The position numbers and the translations under genes were made by a program. From JACVRW01 sp963819635 (lineage in GTDB: Bacteria; Actinomycetota; Thermoleophilia; Solirubrobacterales; Thermoleophilaceae), in NCBI GenBank assembly GCA_963819635.1, contig CAWFWX010000011.1:310001-374000 (forward strand): a DNA stretch of 64,000 bases. Direction: 5' to 3'. Below are positions 50,999 to 60,266 of the stretch, piece by piece; the stretch's first letter is position 1; each line of letters starts with the position of its first letter. The notes below the pieces were generated by a model. That model saw only the letters and a list, made by a program, of their open reading frames with translations, was not told where the DNA came from and made no database searches.

Positions 50999-52431
50999 GG
51001 CCCGCCCCCGATCCCAGCGTCGCTCAGGTTCGGAACCGGCTGCGTGTGGCACTTCACGTTCGGCTTGTACGGCGCGCGCGGGCTCTTGGCGGGCCGCGTG
51101 CCGAGCGGCTGCTCGGACGCGCTCGCGTGCAGCGGGCCACCCGGGCCGACCGACGGCGTCTGCACCGGGGTCGCGCCACCCGCCTGGATGCGCACGTAGG
51201 TGCCGTTGCCGTCGAAATTCTGCGCCTCGCCCACCAGCGAGACCAGCGACTGGAAGAACTCCTCGTAGTTCCGCAGGCCGGTGGTGAGCGGGCCGTCGTC
51301 GATGACCTGCTCCTGGGTCGGCAGGATCGTCTCGAGCTGGCAGCGGTTGAAGTCGTCCAGCACGGGCAGGAAGTCGAGCTGGCCGTCGGTGAACTCCGCG
51401 AAGTCGCTCACCGCCGGCTGTAGGTCGTCGAGCAGGCCCCCGAGCTCGGCCGGAGAGACGAGCGGGCGCACCTGGCGGATCCACGGGAAGCCGGCGTCGA
51501 TCGTGGCCGGCGTCTCGCGGACCCCCGGGATCATCTCGAGCGCCCACGCGCGCGTGGACGGGAACGCGGCGTTCAGGTTGTCCAGCGCGGGCCCCGCCGC
51601 CTCGAGCACCTGCGGCAGCTCGCGGATCGTCGCGCGGAGGTTGGCCTCCTCGGCCGCGAGTGCGGCCATCGTGGTGTTGAAGTTCGTGATCAGCGCCTTG
51701 AGCGAGCCCTCGCGTGACGAGAGCGCCGCGAAGATCCGCTGCTGGCTGCCGATCAGCTTCGACAGGTCGTGCAGCTCGGTGCCGAGCACGGCCTCGTTCA
51801 CGATGGCGCCGCCGCGGAGCGACTGAGCCGCGTGCTCGTAGGTGTCGTTCAGGGACTCGCCGGCGGTCTCGCCCTTCGTGTCCGGATCCTGGTCGGCGTC
51901 CTCGCCGGGCTGCGGCTCGCCGTTGATCGCGTCGCCGTAACCGATCAGAAGCTTCTGGAGGTCCTCGCGCGTATCCGTGTCGAGCGTCCCGAGCACCTGG
52001 TCGAGCTGCACCGGCGCCGAGGTCTGGGAGAGCGGGATCGTGTCGCCGTCGTCGACCTTGCCCGCCTGTGGCGTGCCGGGCTTCACGTCGAAGAAGAGGT
52101 TGCCCTCGAAGAACAGGCGCGGGCGCACCTTGATCCGCGCGTCCTTGTGGATCGGCAGCGCCTTGTCCTCGAGCTTCATCGTCACCACAACCGCGGGCGA
52201 GGTGCCGCCCTTCGCCTCGACCTTGGACACCTTTCCGACGTCGACGCCCGCGATCCGGACGGCCTGGCCCCTGTGGATCGGCGGCGCGTTCTCGAACACG
52301 GCCTTCAGCTCGAACGGGCGTGTGAAGGGGATGTCCTTCGACGCCCCGAGGAAGACGGCGACCAGGATCACGATGAGCGCGATCAGGCCGACCTGGTAGG
52401 CGTTGAGGCGGGGCTGGTGCGAGCGCCTCAT
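50995..52431 (-). CDS. MCE-family protein, fourth of the operon (MceD position)
   Basis: 478 residues: helix LNAYQVGLIALIVILVAVFL, MCE domain (ELKAVFENAPPIHRGQAVRI then AGVDVGKVSKVEA, VRPRLFFEGNLFFDVKPG), an acidic insert after QPGEDADQDPDTKGE, a helical region and a Pro/Gly-rich tail. ATG 52431 gives an ATGA overlap with the upstream gene. Confidence 0.85.
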   Translation of the reverse strand: MRRSHQPRLNAYQVGLIALIVILVAVFLGASKDIPFTRPFELKAVFENAPPIHRGQAVRIAGVDVGKVSKVEAKGGTSPAVVVTMKLEDKALPIHKDARIKVRPRLFFEGNLFFDVKPGTPQAGKVDDGDTIPLSQTSAPVQLDQVLGTLDTDTREDLQKLLIGYGDAINGEPQPGEDADQDPDTKGETAGESLNDTYEHAAQSLRGGAIVNEAVLGTELHDLSKLIGSQQRIFAALSSREGSLKALITNFNTTMAALAAEEANLRATIRELPQVLEAAGPALDNLNAAFPSTRAWALEMIPGVRETPATIDAGFPWIRQVRPLVSPAELGGLLDDLQPAVSDFAEFTDGQLDFLPVLDDFNRCQLETILPTQEQVIDDGPLTTGLRNYEEFFQSLVSLVGEAQNFDGNGTYVRIQAGGATPVQTPSVGPGGPLHASASEQPLGTRPAKSPRAPYKPNVKCHTQPVPNLSDAGIGGGP

Positions 52432-53855
52432 CGCGGCTGCCCGTCCGTCCTCACGCCCTGGTTGCCGGGCGTGTTGCCGATCACCGTCTGGCCGACCATG
52501 AAGCGCTCGTTGCCCGCCTCGCACTCCCGCGTCTGCCCGGGCGCGGCCGTGTTCGGATACATGTTCACGTGCAGGTGGTTGTGGCGGCCCGGCCCGTTTG
52601 CGGGCGCGTCGGACGGACCGCCCTCGTTGTTCACCCCGAGCTCGAAGGTGATCGGGTCCGTGGGCGCGGACACGGTCAGGAAGCGCTGGTAGTTGCCGTT
52701 CGCGTCGCCCTCACCGAGCAGGCTCGCGACGTTGCGGAGGAGGATCGAGGCGTAGTTGCAGGTGGTCTGCGCCGGCGTCAGGAAGCGGAGCGTCGGCCGC
52801 AGCGAGCTGGACAGGCGGGTGAGCTGGTTGATGCCGGCGCGGACCAGCGGGTCATCGCCGAACTCGTCGAGCTTCTCGAACACGTCGGCGAGGTCCTCGT
52901 TCATCTGGATCGTGCGCGGCAGCACGTCCGTGCCTGCCTCGAACGCGTCCGCGAGGATCGGGGCGGCGTGCGGCAGCACGGCAACGCCGGGCCGGAGCTC
53001 GCGGAAGAAGGCCGTGTTGTTGCGGATGAAGGGCCGCTGGCGCGGGAACTGCTCGATCGCGAGCTGCTCGCTCGGTGGGCTCTCCGAGATCGTCTCCTGC
53101 AGGAACGGCCGCGCGACGGACGCCCAGGCCGTGAACGCCGTGTCGAGGTTCACGAACAGCGACGCCTGCTCCTCGGCCACGGGCGCGACCTCCTCGGCCG
53201 CCCGTGCGAGCGACGCGAAGAAGCGGTTCAGTCGCGTGTCGGGGTCGGACAGGTTCGCCGCGACGGGCTCGAGGTCCGTGAGCAGCGGCACGAACGCCTC
53301 GATCGCCAGGTTCACGTCCTGGCCGCGGCCCGCGAAGCCGCCGCCGAACCCGTTGAGCGTGTTGCGCTGCCCCACGCGGGTCTTGTCGTCGAACATGCCG
53401 AACAGGTCGTCGAGCTCGACGACCGCGGGCCGCGCCTGGCGAAGCGGCATCGTGGAGCCTGCGGCCAGGCCGGCGCCGCTCTTGCCCGGTGTCAGCTCGA
53501 CGTACTTGAGGCCGAGCGACGAGCGCGGCCGCACGAGCAGCGTGGAGTCGGCCGGCAGCGGCTCGATCTCCTTGTCGAGCTTCATGGTGATCTGCGCGTA
53601 CGCCGTGCCGTCCGGCAGCCTCTGCGGCTCGATCTTCGACAGGAAGCCCACGCGCGCGCCGCCGATGCGCACCTCGAAGCCCTTCACGAGCTGCGCAGCG
53701 TTCGGCAGGTTCGCCTTCAGGTCGTAGGTCGGGACGAACGGGAGGCCGGAGTTCGCGTTGTAGGCCAGGAAGACGGCGACGATCGTCACGAGGACCGTCA
53801 CGGCGCCGACCAGCACGGGACTGGCGGTGAGCGCGGCTTGACCGCGGCGGCTCAC
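52428..53855 (-). CDS. MCE-family protein, third of the operon (MceC position)
   Basis: 475 residues: helix ASPVLVGAVTVLVTIVAVFL, MCE domain (DLKANLPNAAQLVKGFEVRI then GGARVGFLSKIEP, LLVRPRSSLGLKYVELTPGK), long helical region (to about residue 370), then a tail with NHLHVNMYPNTAAPGQTREC. ATG 53855 overlaps the upstream stop by 4 bases. Confidence 0.85.
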   Translation of the reverse strand: MSRRGQAALTASPVLVGAVTVLVTIVAVFLAYNANSGLPFVPTYDLKANLPNAAQLVKGFEVRIGGARVGFLSKIEPQRLPDGTAYAQITMKLDKEIEPLPADSTLLVRPRSSLGLKYVELTPGKSGAGLAAGSTMPLRQARPAVVELDDLFGMFDDKTRVGQRNTLNGFGGGFAGRGQDVNLAIEAFVPLLTDLEPVAANLSDPDTRLNRFFASLARAAEEVAPVAEEQASLFVNLDTAFTAWASVARPFLQETISESPPSEQLAIEQFPRQRPFIRNNTAFFRELRPGVAVLPHAAPILADAFEAGTDVLPRTIQMNEDLADVFEKLDEFGDDPLVRAGINQLTRLSSSLRPTLRFLTPAQTTCNYASILLRNVASLLGEGDANGNYQRFLTVSAPTDPITFELGVNNEGGPSDAPANGPGRHNHLHVNMYPNTAAPGQTRECEAGNERFMVGQTVIGNTPGNQGVRTDGQPR

Positions 53856-55336
53856 CTGCCCTCGCTCCCGAGCAGATAGTCGAGACCGGCCTCGGCGCCG
53901 TCGAGCGCCGGCGAGCTGCCCTGCTCCGAACGGCGGCGAAGCGCGTCCAGGTTCTGCTCACGCCGGCGGTCCACGCTCGGGTCGCCGGCCTGCCCGAGCA
54001 GGTCCTGCAGGAGGCTCCCGGTCGGAGGCACGCTGCCGCGTCCGGTCTGGCGGCTGGCGTCGGCCTGCGCCGCGTCGAGCGTGCCGGCCGTGGCCGAGGA
54101 AGCCTCGGTGGCGGGGTCGAAGAAGGTCGCCCGGCAGGCGGGGCTCTGCTCGAGGGCGTAGGTCGAGCAGACGTTCGTCACGAGGCCGGCGCGCAGGTAG
54201 TGCCCGAGGCCGTCGAAGCCGTTGGACACGAGCGCGAGTGAGTACAGGAGGTCGTTGAGGCGCTCGAGCGCTCCGGTCTCCTCGAGGCTCTTCGTGAGCT
54301 CGTCGAGGTTCACCGAGACGGGCGCGGCCTGCTCGCCGAGGCGCCCCAGGTCCTGGATGAGCGGACGGGCGTCGATCAGCGCCGGGCGGCCGCGCTCGAG
54401 AGCGTCGCCGAGGCTCGGGAAGCTCTCGCGCGAGGCGTCCGCGAGCGTGCCCTGCGCCTCGATGAGGCGCCCGAGCGCGGGCGCGGCGGCGTTCAGGTCC
54501 GTGAGCAGCGGCGTGCCCTGGTCGGTGAAGTCCTCCAGGTCGGCCATGAGCGGCCGGAGCTCGCTCAGGAAGCCGGGCAGCAGCTCGATCCCGCGGCGGA
54601 GGTCCTCGCGCCGCTCGGCGGAGGCCTCGCTCGTCGTATTCGCCTGGACGATGAAGTCCGCGAAGTGCTCGCGCTCGCGCGCGAGCGGGCCGAGCACCTG
54701 GTCGGAGTCACGCGCGAGCCGCGCCAGCGTGCGGTTTTGGTCCGCGAGGATCTTCAGCACCTGATCGGTCTCGCGGAGCGCCGGGTTCGCGCGGTGGATG
54801 ACCTCGTTGAGCTCCTCGCCGCGTCCCGCGAGGCCGGCGCCGAACTCGCTGATCAGGATCGCGAAGCGCTGCCGGTAGGGCAGCCGCATGATGTTCCCGA
54901 TCAGGTCGAGGTCCACCGGCGAGCTGGTCCGCTCGACCGGCAGGAGCCGCTCGCCCTTGCCGTCGCCCTCCTCGATCTGCGCGAGCGGCTCCGAGGAGGG
55001 CGAGCCCGGCTGGCAGTCCACGAACTTCTCGCCGATCAGGCCCTGCGAGCCGATCTTGCAGCTCGCGTCCGTCTTCCACGGGATGAAGTCGCTGTCGTCG
55101 ATCCTGAGCGTGACGGCGGCCTGCTTCTCGGGCGTCACGTCGAGATCCGAGATCACGCCGACGGGCACGCCCGCGACCTTCACGTCCTCGCCATTCACGA
55201 GCGTCGAGGCGTTGTCGAACACGGCGCGCACGAAGTAGTGGTCCTTCGTGTCGTCGTCGGTGCCCTCCCGAACGATCCCGATCACGATCCACGGCAGGAG
55301 CGCAACGATCAGGCCGAGGTAGACGAAGCGGCGCAT
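53852..55336 (-). CDS. MCE-family protein, second of the operon (MceB position)
   Basis: 494 residues from ATG 55336, which overlaps the stop of the first MCE gene. It has a short N-terminal helix (FVYLGLIVALLPWIVIGIVR) and an MCE domain (FVRAVFDNASTLVNGEDVKV then AGVPVGVISDLDV). The MCE domain has two Cys residues (SCKIGSQGLIGEKFVDCQPG). A helical region follows, with a second Cys pair (VCSTYALEQSPACRA), then a charged tail. The Cys pairs probably form disulfides outside the membrane. Confidence 0.85.
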   Translation of the reverse strand: MRRFVYLGLIVALLPWIVIGIVREGTDDDTKDHYFVRAVFDNASTLVNGEDVKVAGVPVGVISDLDVTPEKQAAVTLRIDDSDFIPWKTDASCKIGSQGLIGEKFVDCQPGSPSSEPLAQIEEGDGKGERLLPVERTSSPVDLDLIGNIMRLPYRQRFAILISEFGAGLAGRGEELNEVIHRANPALRETDQVLKILADQNRTLARLARDSDQVLGPLAREREHFADFIVQANTTSEASAERREDLRRGIELLPGFLSELRPLMADLEDFTDQGTPLLTDLNAAAPALGRLIEAQGTLADASRESFPSLGDALERGRPALIDARPLIQDLGRLGEQAAPVSVNLDELTKSLEETGALERLNDLLYSLALVSNGFDGLGHYLRAGLVTNVCSTYALEQSPACRATFFDPATEASSATAGTLDAAQADASRQTGRGSVPPTGSLLQDLLGQAGDPSVDRRREQNLDALRRRSEQGSSPALDGAEAGLDYLLGSEGR

Positions 55337-56730
55337 CAGCCCGGCGGGTCCTCGGACGGGGGACCGCTCGACGGGTCGCAGCCCCGGAAGGGCCATGGCG
55401 ACGAGCCGTCGGGCGACGGCTGCGTGGCGCCGCCCGGGCAGGTCGGGCGCGTGCCGCGCTCGAACCCGTTCAGGCGCTGATCGGGGGACACGCCCACGAG
55501 CCGGTTGTTCGGCCGGTCGAAGTTCGTCGGGCTGAACACCGGCATGACGCGCGCGTAGTGGCCGTTCGCGTCGTAGTACGCGGCGGCCTGGCCCAACTTC
55601 GTGATCCAGCCGACGAGGTCCGGCGTGTAGCCGCGTGCGTACTCGATGACCGGGTCCGAGCGGTCGAACGTGCGGATGGCGCGTGGGAACACGCTGGCGG
55701 TGAGCTCCGCGAGCCGCGGCTGCTTCGCCGTGAGCTCGATCAGGTCGTTGTTCGGACCCGGCGAGCGAATCAGGGCGTTCAGGTCGGCGATCGTCGGGCG
55801 CGCGTCGTGCACGAGCGGGCGCAGCGCGCGGAAGAAGGGGGCCAGCTCCTTCGTGTTCGGCTTCGACTCGTTGACCAGCTGGTCCAGGTCGTCGAGCGTG
55901 GTGCGCAGGTTCACGAACGTCGTGTTGGCCTTGCGCAGCGTGTCCGGCAGCAGCTCGAGCGCGCGCTGAAGGGAGACGTTCTCGTCGCCGATCGCGCGCA
56001 TCGTCGCGTTCGTGTTGCTCACCAGGTTGGTGAGGTCGTCGCGACGCTCGGCGATCGCGGACACCGTGTCCGCGCCGTCCTTCACGAACCGCGCGAGCAC
56101 CTGCTGGTCGAGCGCAAGCTCCTGGGTGAGGCGCGACGTGCTGCCGAGGAAGGGCGCGAAGTAGCGGATGCTCTCGCCTGCCTCGACGCCGCGCGTGTCG
56201 TACTGCGTGCCGGTGCCGCGGATGAAGTCGCGGAGCCCCTCGCGTGTCTTGGCGTCCAGCGTGTTGAAGAGCACGTCGAGGTCGACCGGCGCCGTGGTGC
56301 TGTCCGTGCCGATCCGGCCGCCTTCCTCGATACGCGGCTCGCTGTTCGGCCCCGGCTTCAGCGAGATGTAGCGGTTCGCGATCCCCGACAGCGACGTGGC
56401 GCGAATCGTGGCCGTGGTGCCCTCGTGCAGCGGCGCGACCTCGTCGCCAACCTCCATCGTCACGACCGCGTCCGCACGCTCGTCGAGCTCGATCTTCGAG
56501 ATCGTCCCGATCGGCTGCCCGCCCACCCGCACCTGGTTGCCCTCGACGAGCTGACCGGCGTTGTCGAAGACCGCCTTGACCTTGTAGGAGTCGCTCCCGC
56601 CGAACAGCGCGAGCGCGGCGAGCGCGACGGCAGCGATCAGCGCCGCGGTCGCGAGGATGCGTGCCACGGTGGAGCCGCGCTCACTCTGGAGCGGCTCGCG
56701 AGTCCTTCCCTCTCTTTTACTTGAGTCCAA
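55336..56730 (-). CDS. MCE-family protein, first of the operon (MceA position)
   Basis: 464 residues: a basic N-terminus, a helix (ILATAALIAAVALAALALFG), MCE domain (YKVKAVFDNAGQLVEGNQVR then VGGQPIGTISKIELD, IRATSLSGIANRYISLKPG), helical region and a Pro-rich tail (SSGPPSEDPPG). It starts 55 bases after the ATPase gene. The call as position A rests on order only. Confidence 0.85.
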   Translation of the reverse strand: MDSSKREGRTREPLQSERGSTVARILATAALIAAVALAALALFGGSDSYKVKAVFDNAGQLVEGNQVRVGGQPIGTISKIELDERADAVVTMEVGDEVAPLHEGTTATIRATSLSGIANRYISLKPGPNSEPRIEEGGRIGTDSTTAPVDLDVLFNTLDAKTREGLRDFIRGTGTQYDTRGVEAGESIRYFAPFLGSTSRLTQELALDQQVLARFVKDGADTVSAIAERRDDLTNLVSNTNATMRAIGDENVSLQRALELLPDTLRKANTTFVNLRTTLDDLDQLVNESKPNTKELAPFFRALRPLVHDARPTIADLNALIRSPGPNNDLIELTAKQPRLAELTASVFPRAIRTFDRSDPVIEYARGYTPDLVGWITKLGQAAAYYDANGHYARVMPVFSPTNFDRPNNRLVGVSPDQRLNGFERGTRPTCPGGATQPSPDGSSPWPFRGCDPSSGPPSEDPPG

Positions 56731-56784
56731 GCGCGGTCAATCGACCGACGCCTCCCGAGACGCGTTGCCGGCGCGCCTGCCGTA

Positions 56785-57843
56785 CTACTCCATCCCGAGT
56801 GGCCCCTGCGCCTCTCCGGACAAGAACTGCCTCACGAACTGGTTGTCTGAGTTGAAGAGCTCGCTGGCCGGGCCTGATTCGACGATCCTGCCCTTCCAGA
56901 GGATCGCGATGTAATCGGCCACGCGACGCGCCGACATGATGTCGTGCGTGATCACGCAGTATGCGCCGCCGTTCTCCTCGTGCACCTCCATGATGAGCTC
57001 GCACAGGAGCGCGGTACGCACCGGGTCGAGGCCAGAGTCCGGCTCATCGAAGAGCACGATGTCGGGGTCCAGCACGAGCGCACGCGCGAAGCCTGCGCGC
57101 TTGCGCATCCCGCCCGAGAGCTCGTTCGGCATCTTCTCGGCGGCGGCCGCCAGGCCGACCTCGCCGAGCCGCCGGTCGACGATCTCGCGGATCTCGTCCT
57201 CGCCCTTGTCGGTGTGCTGGCGAAGCGGGAACGCGGTGTTGTCGAAGACGTTCATCGAGCCGAAGAGCGCGCCGTCCTGGAACAGGACGCCGAACTTCTT
57301 GCGCATCTCGAACAGGTCCTCGTCGGCCATGTCCGGAACGGACTCGCCGTGCACGATCACGTCGCCCTCGTCCGGATAGAGGAGGCCGACCATGTGCTTG
57401 ATGCACACGGACTTGCCGGTACCCGACGGGCCCAGGATCATCGAGATCTGGTTGTCCGGCAGCCCGAGGTTGAGGCCGTTCAGCACGCGGTTGCGGCCGA
57501 AGGCCTTGACGACGTCGATGAACTCGACCGCGTCATCCGAGCCGTGCTCGCGCTTTCTGCCGGTGTGCCACTGGTACTCGTCGGCCTCGGCCTGCGAGCC
57601 GCGCTCGTGCGTCATCTCGCCGGTGCCGCGCTTGGGATCCGCGGCCGGAGTCTCGCGCTCCTCCGTCGGGGCGGCGCGCTCCTCCGTCGGGGCGGCGCGC
57701 TCCTGCGTCGGCGCCGCGCGCTCCTCCGTCGGCGCCGCGCGCTGCACCGTCGGCGCGGCCTCCTGCTGCTCCTCCCCGCGGGTCTCCTCCCAGTCCCGCG
57801 GCTCGAGCGGGCCCTCTCCGTCGTTGTCTCTCCGCTCCGTCAC
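56785..57843 (-). CDS. MlaF/Mkl-type ATPase of the MCE transporter, with N-terminal repeats
   Basis: The ATPase domain starts near residue 105 (VEFIDVVKAFGRNRVLNGLN). Walker A is GPSGTGKSV and the Q-loop GVLFQDGALFGSMNVFDNTA. The signature is LSGGMRKR and Walker B IVLFDEPDSGLDPVRT, typical of the MlaF/Mkl branch. Unusually, the first 100 residues include five copies of an ERAAPTE-like heptapeptide encoded by 21-base repeats. GTG 57843 starts the long form; ATG 57615 would give a form without the repeats. In mycobacteria the equivalent MceG lies outside the mce operons, whereas here it is inside. Confidence 0.85.
   Translation of the reverse strand: MTERRDNDGEGPLEPRDWEETRGEEQQEAAPTVQRAAPTEERAAPTQERAAPTEERAAPTEERETPAADPKRGTGEMTHERGSQAEADEYQWHTGRKREHGSDDAVEFIDVVKAFGRNRVLNGLNLGLPDNQISMILGPSGTGKSVCIKHMVGLLYPDEGDVIVHGESVPDMADEDLFEMRKKFGVLFQDGALFGSMNVFDNTAFPLRQHTDKGEDEIREIVDRRLGEVGLAAAAEKMPNELSGGMRKRAGFARALVLDPDIVLFDEPDSGLDPVRTALLCELIMEVHEENGGAYCVITHDIMSARRVADYIAILWKGRIVESGPASELFNSDNQFVRQFLSGEAQGPLGME
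57654..57758. repeat. Five 21-bp tandem repeats inside the ATPase gene
   Basis: Units begin at 57654, 57675, 57696, 57717 and 57738, each opening with CGCGCTCCTSCGTCGG or a close variant (the fifth with CGCGCTGCACCGTCGG). They keep the reading frame and encode ERAAPTE-type heptapeptides. The first two units are identical, showing recent duplication. Confidence 0.85.
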
Positions 57844-57850
57844 TTCTCCC

Positions 57851-58651
57851 TCACCCGCCTATCGGTGCTCGTGGATTCGAGCCCCAGAAGATCTGCGTCC
57901 CCACCATTCCCACCAGATGCACCATCACCGTGTTCAACACCATTGATTTCGCCGTCGCGGTCCCCACTCCCACCGGCCCGCCACTTGCGTTGTAACCGTA
58001 GTAACAGCCGACGAGCACGATCACCGTGGCCATGGTCATGCCCTTAATCAAGCTGTAAAAAAGATCCGGGGGGTTCTGGAACATCCAGAAGATCAGGAAG
58101 AACCCTCCCGACGACACCTCGCCGATCTGCTGCACCACCGCTAAGTAGCTGGCGAAGAACCCGGCCCCGACCGCCGCGATGTACATGAAGGGCAGCACCA
58201 GCCAGGCCGCCAGCAGGCGCGTCGAGCACAGGAACACCATCGAGTTGATGCCCATGACCTCGAGGGCGTCGATCTCGTCGGAGATCCGCATCGCGCCAAT
58301 CTCCGCCACGAGGCCGGTGCCGACCTTCGCCGACATCATGTAGCCGAACGCGTACGGCATGATCTCGCGCAGGTCGCACCACGCGCTGAAGACGCCCGCG
58401 TAGGCCGGCGCGCCGACGGAGCGGTTGAAGTACGCGCCCTCGATCCCGCACTGGAGGCCGAGGATGAACGCGAGCCCCCAGATCACGAGCGCGGAGCCGA
58501 GGATGAGGATGCCCGCCTGGCGCAGCGCCTCGCCGAAGAAGTGGAAGACCTTCCCGCTGTAGACCGCGCCCGCGACGCGCGCGCAGAACTTGGCGATGTC
58601 GCCGAAGGAGGCGATCCAGTCGCGCGGGACCGACAGCCAGGTCTTGCCCAT
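57851..58651 (-). CDS. MlaE/YrbE-family permease (B position)
   Basis: 266 residues with about five to six helices of the MlaE family (LGSALVIWGLAFILGLQCGI, YMMSAKVGTGLVAEIGAMRI, SDEIDALEVMGINSMVFLCS). EIGAMRISDEIDALEVMG is the conserved coupling segment that contacts the ATPase. It starts at the last base of the stop codon of the other permease and forms the membrane pore with it. Confidence 0.85.
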   Translation of the reverse strand: MGKTWLSVPRDWIASFGDIAKFCARVAGAVYSGKVFHFFGEALRQAGILILGSALVIWGLAFILGLQCGIEGAYFNRSVGAPAYAGVFSAWCDLREIMPYAFGYMMSAKVGTGLVAEIGAMRISDEIDALEVMGINSMVFLCSTRLLAAWLVLPFMYIAAVGAGFFASYLAVVQQIGEVSSGGFFLIFWMFQNPPDLFYSLIKGMTMATVIVLVGCYYGYNASGGPVGVGTATAKSMVLNTVMVHLVGMVGTQIFWGSNPRAPIGG

Positions 58652-59457
58652 TACTTGATCACCGAGATCTCAGGGTGGGTCGCCAAGAGCGTTTGCGTGA
58701 AGACGTAGTTGAAGGCGAAGATGCCTAGGAACTCGATCACCACGCCTTGGTTGACGGCCCTCCCAACGCCCTCGGCACCTCCCGAGGCGGTCATCCCCTT
58801 GTAACAGGAGACGATCGCGATGATCGCTCCGAAGAGCGTGGTCTTCACCACGGATCCCCAGAGGTCGGTGGTACTGGCGTTGTTCAAGAGCGTCGCGAAG
58901 AACGGCCCTAAGGGCGCGTCGAAGGTGAGGGTCGCCAGGACGCCGCCGAAGATGCCGAAGATCAGCGCGTAGATGTTGAAGAGGCCGGTCACGACCATCA
59001 GGGCGAGGAAGCGCGGCACCACGAGGTTCTTGATCGGGTCGACGCCGAGCACCTGGAGCGCGTCCAGCTCCTCGCGGATCTTGCGCGCGCCGAGGTCGGC
59101 GGTGATCGCGGTGCCGCCCACGCCCGCGAGGATGATCGCGGTCACGAATGGCGCGAATTCGCGGATCGAGGCGAGCACGAAGAAGCCGCCGAGCCGGTCG
59201 ATGGCGCCGAACAGGACGAGGAAGTTGCCCGCCTGAAGCCCTGGCGCGCCGTAGCCGAACGCGATCGTCGAGATGGTCAGCGGCAGCCAGCAGAGCCGCA
59301 GCATGAACAGGAATTGCTGGACGAACTCGGTGCCGTAGGGATACGGCGGCCTGATCGCAGAGACCAGCGTCTTGCCGGTAAGGATCATCATGTCGCCGAC
59401 CTGCTCCAGCAGGTTCTTGGTCGGCAAAAAGACCCGATCGGCTGCGGCTCGGACCAC
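58651..59457 (-). CDS. MlaE/YrbE-family permease (A position), first gene of the MCE operon
   Basis: 268 residues of the MlaE family: FVTAIILAGVGGTAITADLG then ARKIREELDALQVLGVDPIK is the conserved coupling segment. GTG 59457 has AGGAG about 10 bases upstream. It is the first gene of a run of at least twelve genes (59457 down to 44063). The 197-base gap to the divergent lipoprotein gene must hold the operon promoter; no clear -35/-10 pair was seen. Confidence 0.85.
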   Translation of the reverse strand: MVRAAADRVFLPTKNLLEQVGDMMILTGKTLVSAIRPPYPYGTEFVQQFLFMLRLCWLPLTISTIAFGYGAPGLQAGNFLVLFGAIDRLGGFFVLASIREFAPFVTAIILAGVGGTAITADLGARKIREELDALQVLGVDPIKNLVVPRFLALMVVTGLFNIYALIFGIFGGVLATLTFDAPLGPFFATLLNNASTTDLWGSVVKTTLFGAIIAIVSCYKGMTASGGAEGVGRAVNQGVVIEFLGIFAFNYVFTQTLLATHPEISVIK

Positions 59458-59654
59458 TACAGAAACTCCTCCCCAGGGGAACTACCCACTCCCCGCAAAA
59501 CACGTACGCGGCAACAAGCCTATGGCATGCATCACGGCTCCGCCAGAGGGAACCGTGCTGTTCGGCAAGCACCGGGCGGTGCCCGGTGCGCAGCCTTGCT
59601 CTTCCCACCGAACCTGCGCGTGTGCGGCCGATTCGGTGGTATGTTCGCGGCGCT

Positions 59655-60266
59655 TTGAGGGCGACGAGCGTTGTAGCGCTGTGCCTCCTCATCGCGGTCG
59701 CAGGATGCGGCGGCGGCGAACGGCAGGACGAGAACGAGCCGGAGGGCAACTTCCCGGTCGAGGTCGTGCGCGCGACCTTCCCGGAGGACCAGAAGCTCGC
59801 GAAGAGCTCCGAGATGATCGTGACGGTCCGCAACGCGGGCCGCGAGACGATCCCGAACATCGCCGTCACGGTCGACGGGTTCGACACGCGCAAGACCGAC
59901 CCGGACCTGGCCGATCCGTCGCGGCCGGTGTTCGCGCTGAACGGCGTGCAGGTCGAGATCGCGGGCTTCCCGGAGGCCAAGGACGCAAGCCCGCGCGGCT
60001 GCGACACGGCCTACGTGAACACGTGGGCGTGCGGGCCGCTGCGGCCGAACCAGCAGAAGACGTTCCGCTGGTCGGTGACGGCCGTGCAGGCCGGCGACTT
60101 CAAGGTCGCCTGGCGGGTCGCGGCGGGGCTCGACGGCAATGCGAAGGCCGTGCTGCCCGGTGGCGGCCCGGCGCCGACGGGCCGGTTCTCCGGGACGATC
60201 TCCGACGAGGCACCCGACGTCCGCGTGGCGGACGACGGGAAGACGATCGTCAGCGGGACCCGCTGA
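59655..60266 (+). CDS. Lipoprotein of unknown function
   Basis: About 203 residues from TTG 59655, which places a lipobox (LLIAVAGCGGG) right after a short hydrophobic stretch; GTG 59619 is an alternative. The mature part looks like one beta-sandwich domain (EMIVTVRNAGRETIPNIAVT and KTFRWSVTAVQAGDFKVAWR), similar to domains that bind or present conserved-repeat surfaces. It is divergent from the MCE operon and could be an accessory lipoprotein of it. The end overlaps the next gene by 17 bases. Confidence 0.6.
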   Translation: MRATSVVALCLLIAVAGCGGGERQDENEPEGNFPVEVVRATFPEDQKLAKSSEMIVTVRNAGRETIPNIAVTVDGFDTRKTDPDLADPSRPVFALNGVQVEIAGFPEAKDASPRGCDTAYVNTWACGPLRPNQQKTFRWSVTAVQAGDFKVAWRVAAGLDGNAKAVLPGGGPAPTGRFSGTISDEAPDVRVADDGKTIVSGTR

